This document shows positions 58,091-64,000 of a stretch of DNA of 64,000 nucleotides, one piece after another. Position 1 is the stretch's first letter. The number at the start of each line of letters is the position of its first letter. Under the pieces are notes generated by a model, which saw only the letters and a list, made by a program, of their open reading frames with translations, made no database searches and had not been told where the DNA came from. The stretch spans positions 131,001 through 195,000 of the forward strand of contig JAKOGI010001201.1 in NCBI GenBank assembly GCA_029747015.1, given 5' to 3'. A program made the translations under genes and the position numbers. Origin of the DNA: Carnegiea gigantea. Its lineage: Eukaryota; Streptophyta; Magnoliopsida; Caryophyllales; Cactaceae.

Positions 58091-58857
58091 TAGAGAAAAC
58101 TGACAAGGGCAGAAACATCTAGGACTCAAAATGAAATAACTTCCTTAAAGTAGGCATGTCGTAGTATATCACAAGCACGAATGCCAATCAATGGCAACCC
58201 CAAATGGCGCGCAAAACATTTGAAAATCAGGAGGAGGAGAAGGTTTTCAAAAAGTATAAGACCATAAGCTTGACATCAAACTTGATTACTCCCAAAGAAC
58301 CATAAAGCATTTCATGCAAGCATAAGAGATTGTAAAGCTAAATAGACTGGTGGACCCTCACTTTTGGGAAATGTGGAACACTCCTGCTCATGTGTTTGAT
58401 ATAGCATAGGTTCATTCAAGACTCATTCCAAAGATACAATCTACTACATGCTTGCAAAGACTCTCAAATTCTCCACCACTAAAATGCCATGTGCACAAGA
58501 CAATCAAAAGGACTTTATGTGGGTTGTAATGTAGGCTAAAAGGGTTAAGGGAAAGGAGTGGACAAATAAATTTGGGATAATATGGAGCTACTTAGCCAAG
58601 CGACTAGGGAGTAACCAACAAGGTAATAAGAAACCATGAAGTTCACCAACGCTCCAAACTCCAATAATATAACGAACATACCCTAATGAATTACAAAGGA
58701 AATTAGTTAACAAAGAAAGGAACGTAAGCTATGTATGTATCCAATGCTCTTTATCTTCCCTTTTTCTTCAACATAACCTTTTTTCCTTTTTTGTTTGGAA
58801 ATGAAATGAAAATGGCAATTACTAAAAGGCATAGGATCACCAACTATCAACTCACAA

Positions 58858-58859
<2 letters not shown>

Positions 58860-58944
<85 letters not shown>
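58860..58944. repeat. TA microsatellite (interrupted)
   Basis: About 25 TA units, one slip to AATA, then about 17 more. The equivalent site in the second internal copy is at 63221-63274. Confidence 0.95.
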
Positions 58945-58953
<9 letters not shown>

Positions 58954-59937
58954 ACCCAAACAAAAGAGAACCAGAGCAAATGCTCAATATCATCAATCTC
59001 TCAATAAACCAACACACCAAAGCCACCTTAAACTCAATTCTCCCCCAAACCACCCCCTACATAGATGAAGTGATGCTCCATAGATTTGGCTTAAAGGTTA
59101 GGAACATGTGTTTGGCAAAGAGCTAATATGTAGTGTTTACAACAAAGACGAATATAAGCTCAGAAGGGCTAGTAAAGGGAAAAAACATGTAATGCAAGGG
59201 TACGCTACTTGGCTGCATAGCTAAAACATTAAAAGAAAGAAATGCCTCTATCATATCATCAAATATGCATATGCTAATGTAGTTTTGAACAAGAGTCTGG
59301 GTAAGTTCGAGAGATGCAGCATGGAACAGTCACACATATGAAAGAAACATGAGACTACATATAAAGAATTAGTCCAAATAAAGCTCAAAATCTCACGGGA
59401 TATCTACTAAAGTCTCTTTTAGCTGAGAAAATAGCTCCTATGTACGAACATTAGTGCTAAGGACTCCAAGGGATAACAAGGTTCTCAAACAAGAGAAGGC
59501 TCAAAACAAGAAATATTTACAAAAAATTCATAAATATTTAGCCCCAAAAGGGATTACACGTCAAAAGTTACTCAAGCTCATGAAAGCTATTTTGCCTTAC
59601 AAAAACAGCATTGGAGGTTATCTCAAACCAATCCACACCATCTCTACATGTAACCCTATATGCAAATCTAAAATACAACTAAATGTAACGCACTAATGCA
59701 CACAAAAAGAAACCTAAAACTACATGCACTAACATGTACGCAAACTAATAATTGAAATAGAAAAACATGAAGCTACCGTTCCCCCATGCTTAGATAAAGC
59801 ATTATTATTCAAAGGAAAGAAAGCAAGAAAAGGGAAAGGGAAAACAAAATATAACGATCTCACCAGGTCAGGTGTTGGGTACACCTAAGCTAAGCGGTCT
59901 CGTAATAACCGGGGCACATAGTGCATCAGCCACTCCA

Positions 59938-60738
59938 TCATGATGTCAAGACTTGGCCCTTTAAATCAGACGCCGTCAAGGCACGTGGAAGCTTGTGAAA
60001 CTGCTCAACATAGAGTTTCCAAGCATGATAATAAGAGAGCATAAAAATAATCATAGCAAAGAAAGTTAGTGCTCCCTTCAACAAAGCAGAAGCCATCGAC
60101 AAATCAGGAGAGAAAGCAAAGAAAATGTTTCGCATGATTTTTCTAGGCTTATCCACTAGGTACATGTAATATGGATAAAGGGAGGCAACATACCCACAAA
60201 AGTATCCTAGGGAAAGAAAATCATCAACGTTTCCACTAAGCATATTAAGTATTTTGACTGCATGGCCCAAATTAGCATTAGAATCACAAATCTTGGGATC
60301 ATAAATGAGCACATCTAATGAATACTCGGGGGAAATAGGGGGTTGTGAACATGTAGGGGAAACATGGGAATTACTAAGGGGATTGGGGAAAGCATAATTA
60401 AAACAAAGGCTAGAAGACTCCTCATGCATGCACTCATAATGACACCCCTCTAACGGAGTGTTAACTAGATTATACACCACATCAAGAGTATCCTCCGATG
60501 CACAATATGAATCACCCACATTAAACTCAGCAATCAACCCAAAAGGCTCACCAACCTCAAGCCCCGTACACTGAGCTAAAGAAAAGGAAGAGTCAGGTTG
60601 AGCATAGCATGCGTAGAATGGACATGAAACAATATTATGGTCAGAAGCACTACATAAGTCACAGCAAAAAGGAGCATAATACGATCTACCATAAAATGCG
60701 CAAGCATCAGGAAAAGAATAACCAAAAACACAACTACC
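59938..60738 (-). pseudogene. zinc-knuckle plus transmembrane ORF of the array element
   Basis: A 266-codon open frame from after a TAG (60739-60741) to the stop at 59938-59940. No in-frame ATG precedes most of it, so it is a truncated or damaged ORF. Near the start, CDLCSASDHNIVSCP is a perfect C-x2-C-x4-H-x4-C zinc knuckle, as in gag nucleocapsid. The middle is Ser/Pro/Cys-rich. The C-terminus has LLKGALTFFAMIIFMLSYYH, a likely membrane segment, then YVEQFHKLPRALTASDLKGQ. The last part matches the ORF at 21844-22146. It could be a gag derivative of a non-autonomous element; the membrane segment is unusual for gag. Function unknown. Confidence 0.55.
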
Positions 60739-60741
60739 CTA

Positions 60742-61106
60742 CTCAAACTCAAATAAATCTCAAGCAATCCACTCAAGCACACACCAATCCTCATCAACAC
60801 TTTTTACCACAAAAATCCTAATACTCTAAAACAATACAGGTTTCACTATTCGCACCCTTGTTAATAATGTCCAATATTTCTCATTTACCCACACAATAAC
60901 CATATTGAACAGGAAAAACATTTAACCAATTAAAATACCTTCAAAATAACTCATGCTCAAATTGGGGAAAATGGAAAATGGCCATGGTTTTTTTTCTTTC
61001 AAATGTTCTTTATTTCTCAAAATTATTTTTTTCTTGGTTTATTTTTTCAAAGAAAAACAAAATGCTTAGTCAAACCTATAGAGCAAAACCCAAAATTCAA
61101 CTCTAG
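60742..61106 (-). other. leader/5' internal region
   Basis: Degraded continuation of the ORF upstream plus untranslated leader, ending at the primer site. No clear Retrotrans_gag domain seen. Confidence 0.4.
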
Positions 61107-61124
61107 TCCCCGACAACAGTGCTA
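61107..61124 (-). other. primer-binding site, tRNA-Asp type (mutated)
   Basis: Plus strand TCCCCGACAACAGTGCTA differs from the tRNA-Asp 3' end at four of 18 positions, all C/T or G/A transitions. Six bases from the LTR. Confidence 0.65.
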
Positions 61125-61130
61125 AAAACT

Positions 61131-62368
61131 TGATGCGGCCACAAGTGCACGGTGGCAGTGTAGCAAATTAAGGTCGATCTCAAAAACACTAGGTTGATAT
61201 ATCGGGTCATGTTCCGTCAAGATAGGCTAACCAAATTAGCATGTGAGATTAAAATTAAACTAATCTACTATATAATCCATTGGATAAATATTCATGGAAT
61301 TAAGTCAACCAATGAATTACCTGGTTCAAGAATAGGTAAAGCACTCTCTCTTAAATTAGGAAATTTTAAGACCGATAATTGAGATATCACAACCCTCTTT
61401 CAAGGTGGAGCGAAATACTCAAATCAAATCAATCATCAATTCTCATGGACTCTCGATTAGTCTAAGTTCATTAGGCACATGATTATCATTCTAGGTCTCT
61501 TGATTGGTAATTCTTTCTCAAGACATCACACAATCAAGTCGAATCTGGTGATTCCCACATCAAATTTCACCTTTCAGTACTTCACCCAATATCTAATACA
61601 AGCAAGAAGGCAATCAAACTTCGTACAAGCAATTCAGACTCCAGACTTGATGAAATAAGCTCCAACTATTCAAAAGCACATCAAATAATCAATTCCAGAA
61701 CATAGGCAAATGCAAGTTCAACATCAATCCCAAGAACTAAAGCTAAAAATCAACATGAATTACATAATGTAATCTCTCAATGTAGAAAGCAAAAAATCTA
61801 ATGGAGAAAAGAGAAGATAAGGTAAAGAGTTGCTCAGCTCGAACGCATACTTGAATCCATCGATTTGCAAACAAGATCCTACTTCCTCGTGAATCTCGCT
61901 CTTCTACTTGCTCTCCCTCACTCTAAAAATGGAGTCTACTCCTAACTAGATGGCGGAATTGATTGGAATGGGATGGTAGATCCCTCCTCCATGCAGCCAA
62001 GTATGTCTATATATAGCGCTCCCCCCGTTTATTCTCAGCCACAAAATCTGAGGAAAACGAACATGTACAGGCCTGCCATGGACAGTAGCAGCCACTACTG
62101 GCATACCGTGGTACAGGCTGGAGCTAAAATCTTCTACCTTTCTCTGCTTCATGGGCATGGCAACTTAGGGGCATCCGCGAGAGTCAACGTACACTCAAAT
62201 GAGAGTCAAAGCAAGGGCAAAAGGGTCTAATTCCTACAAATATCATCAAAGAACCATATCCAAGCATAAATCAAGAATAGAAGTATAAATAGTAACTTAA
62301 AACACATAATTCTCCTTTAAAATGCAGCAAAATGACCCTAAAATAATATATACAACAGGCACTTATGA
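61131..62368 (-). repeat. second LTR of the array
   Basis: 1,238 bp, TGATGCGG to CTTATGA. TATA-like CTATATATAG near 62010 on the minus strand. It serves as 5' LTR for the internal copy on its left and as 3' LTR for the one on its right. Confidence 0.85.
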
Positions 62369-63214
62369 AACTTCCCTGCACTTGAACCGCTGCTTGTCCT
62401 CAAGCAAACGCTATAGAAAACTGATAAGGGGAGAAACATCTAGGACTTAGAATGAAATAGCCTTTTTAAAGTAGGCAAGTCATAGCATTTCACAAGCATG
62501 AATGCCAATCAATGGCAACCCCAAATAGCGTGCAAGACATTTCAAAATTAGGAGGAGGAGAAGGTTTAAAAAAAAAACTATAAGACCACAAGCTCGACAT
62601 CAAAGTTGATCACCCACAAAGAACCATAAAGCATTTCATGCAAGCACAAGAGATTGTAGAGCTAAATAGACTGGTAAAACCTCACTTTTGGGAAATGTGG
62701 AACACTCCCGCTCATGTGGTTAATATAGCTTTGGTTCATTCAAGACTCATTCAAAAGATGCAATTTAGCATATGCTCGCAAACACTCTCAAATTCTCTAC
62801 CACTAAAATGCAATGTGCACAAGACTATCAAGAAGACTTTATATAGGTCGTAATGTGGGCAAAAAGGTTTTAAGGGAAAGGAGTGGACAAATAAATTTAG
62901 CATAATGTAGAGCTACTTACCCAAGCAACCAGGGAGCAACCAAAAAGGCACCAAGAAACCATGAAGTTTGCCAACACTCCAAACTCCAACAACATAATGA
63001 ACATACCCCAATGAATTACAAAGGAAATAAGTTGGCAAAGAAAGGAACATAAGCTATTACGTATCCAATGCTAAATACTTAGTTTTTTCCCCTCTCACTT
63101 TGCTTTTTTCCACAATAAGACTTGATCTTCCCTTTTTTCTTTTTTTTTAAGGAAATGAAACAAAAATGGTAATTACTGAAAGGCATATGATCACTAACTA
63201 TCAAATCACAACTA

Positions 63215-63280
<66 letters not shown>

Positions 63281-64000
63281 ACCCAAATAAGAGGGAACCA
63301 AAGAAAAAGCTCAATATCATCAATCTCTCCGCAAACCAACATACCAAAGTTACCTTAAACTCAATTATCCCTAAAATCGCTCACCACATAAATGAAGTGA
63401 TGCTCTATAGACTTGTCTTAAAGGTTAGGAATGTGTGTTTGGCCAAGGGCTAACATAAAGTGTTCATAATAAAGACAGATATAAGCTCAAAGGGGCTAGT
63501 AAAGAGGAAAAACATGTAGTACAAGGGTAGACTATTTGGCTACGTAGCCAAAATATCAAAAGAAAGAAATGACTTTATCATATCATCAAATATGCACATG
63601 CTAATGTGGTTTTGAAGAAGATTCTAGGCAAGGTCTAGAGATGCAACATGGAAGTCACACACATGAAAGAAACATAAGACTACATATAATGAATTAGTCA
63701 AAATAATCTAACGGGATATCTACTAAAGTCTCATTTAGCTGGTAAAATAACTCCCATGTACCAACATTAGTGCTAAGCACTCCAAGGGATAACGAAGTTC
63801 TCAAATAGGACAAGGATCAAAATAAGAAATATTCACAAAACCTTCATAAATTTTTAGCACCAAAAGGGATTATACATCAAAAGTTACTCAAGCTCATGAA
63901 AGCTATTTTGCCTTGCAAAATGACATTGGAGGTTATCCCAAAACAAATCCACACCATTTCTACATGCAATCCTATATGCAAATCTAAACTACAACTAAAC
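62369..64000 (-). mobile_element. second internal copy, truncated by the window edge
   Basis: Begins with the same purine-tract phrase as 58048 and aligns with 58048-59690 throughout, including the TA microsatellite position. By the first copy's layout, the zinc-knuckle ORF, primer site and a third LTR should lie beyond 64000. Confidence 0.8.
63221..63274. repeat. TA microsatellite
   Basis: About 27 TA units, homologous in position to 58860-58944 but shorter. Confidence 0.95.

Larger units (their letters stand above)
58048..59937 (-). other. 3' non-coding internal region of the array element
   Basis: About 1.9 kb without a convincing ORF. It contains the TA microsatellite at 58860-58944 and blocks shared with 62369-64000 and, more distantly, with 13.3-15.4 kb. 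A short block near 59860-59940 also occurs at 21775-21860 in the other Athila/Tat-type element. Confidence 0.6.
56799..64000 (-). mobile_element. Athila/Tat-type non-autonomous element in LTR-internal-LTR-internal array
   Basis: LTR 56799-58047, internal 58048-61130, LTR 61131-62368, then a second internal copy 62369-64000 running off the edge, all in minus orientation. LTR termini are TGATACGG/TGATGCGG and CTTATCA/CTTATGA. The primer site beside the middle LTR resembles tRNA-Asp. No protease, RT or integrase was found. By eye the two LTRs are roughly 85-90% identical, so the array is old. It is inserted in the RNase H of the copia at 52.3-56.8 kb; the left target flank is AGCAG and the right flank is outside the window. 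Confidence 0.8.

Noticed and set aside
61946..62230. ORFs on both strands at the LTR promoter region
   Set aside because: Located in LTR U3/R; not conserved in the sister LTR at 57.6-57.9 kb.
1..64000. CRISPR arrays, rRNA and tRNA genes, bacterial operons or riboswitches
   Set aside because: No regular short repeats with unique spacers, no rRNA core sequence and no complete tRNA cloverleaf. tRNA-like words occur only as primer sites or in the SINE candidate.

Overview
This is plant nuclear DNA made almost entirely of transposable elements. It is AT-rich and probably from a eudicot with a repeat-dense genome, but no species can be named from the sequence. I see no rRNA, CRISPR array, bacterial operon or complete host gene. 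One possible host exon lies at 4577-4840 on the minus strand.

Layout. 0.6-3.4 kb holds a decayed plus-strand plant retroelement (gag-like remnant, purine tract, LTR-like tail). 5129-10478 is a young, nearly intact Ty1/copia element on the minus strand, with 607-bp LTRs that differ at 8 positions, an ATACA target duplication, an iMet-type primer site, and a gag-pol broken by one stop and two frameshifts. 12.0-16.1 kb is a decayed minus-strand Athila/Tat-type Ty3/gypsy relic. 16.3-19.0 kb looks like the LTR and leader of a plus-strand Tat-type element. Its gag is interrupted by a second Athila/Tat-type element (19005-25179, minus strand, tRNA-Asp-like primer site) and resumes at 25180-27040. 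At about 27.03 kb it switches, with no LTR between, into the gag of a different Ty3/gypsy lineage whose decayed polyprotein runs to 31.1 kb.

The 3' LTR of that element is split by a 12,674-bp CACTA (En/Spm) DNA transposon at 31551-44224. The CACTA has matching termini, a TTG target duplication, a two-exon TNP2-type transposase with only two nonsense codons, and a multi-exon TNP1/Transposase_24-type gene.

44.9-47.2 kb contains Tat RNase H and integrase remnants fused in frame to a Ty1/copia integrase. Next come a promoter-like segment with a 68-bp minisatellite (47.2-48.2 kb), a solo LTR with a CTTGT target duplication (48248-49993), and a second LTR of the 27-31 kb family (50.2-51.2 kb). A decayed plus-strand copia element (52298-56798) is cut in its RNase H domain by a minus-strand Athila/Tat-type non-autonomous element. 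That element is arranged LTR-internal-LTR-internal and runs off the right edge.

The window is therefore a nested TE archive. Inferred order, oldest first: gypsy and copia relics, then CACTA and non-autonomous Athila/Tat insertions, then the copia at 5-10 kb. The most unusual points are the chimeric gypsy/copia integrase ORF, palindrome-rich U3 regions shared by unrelated LTR families, the tandem LTR-internal array, and a zinc-knuckle plus transmembrane ORF recurring in two non-autonomous elements.
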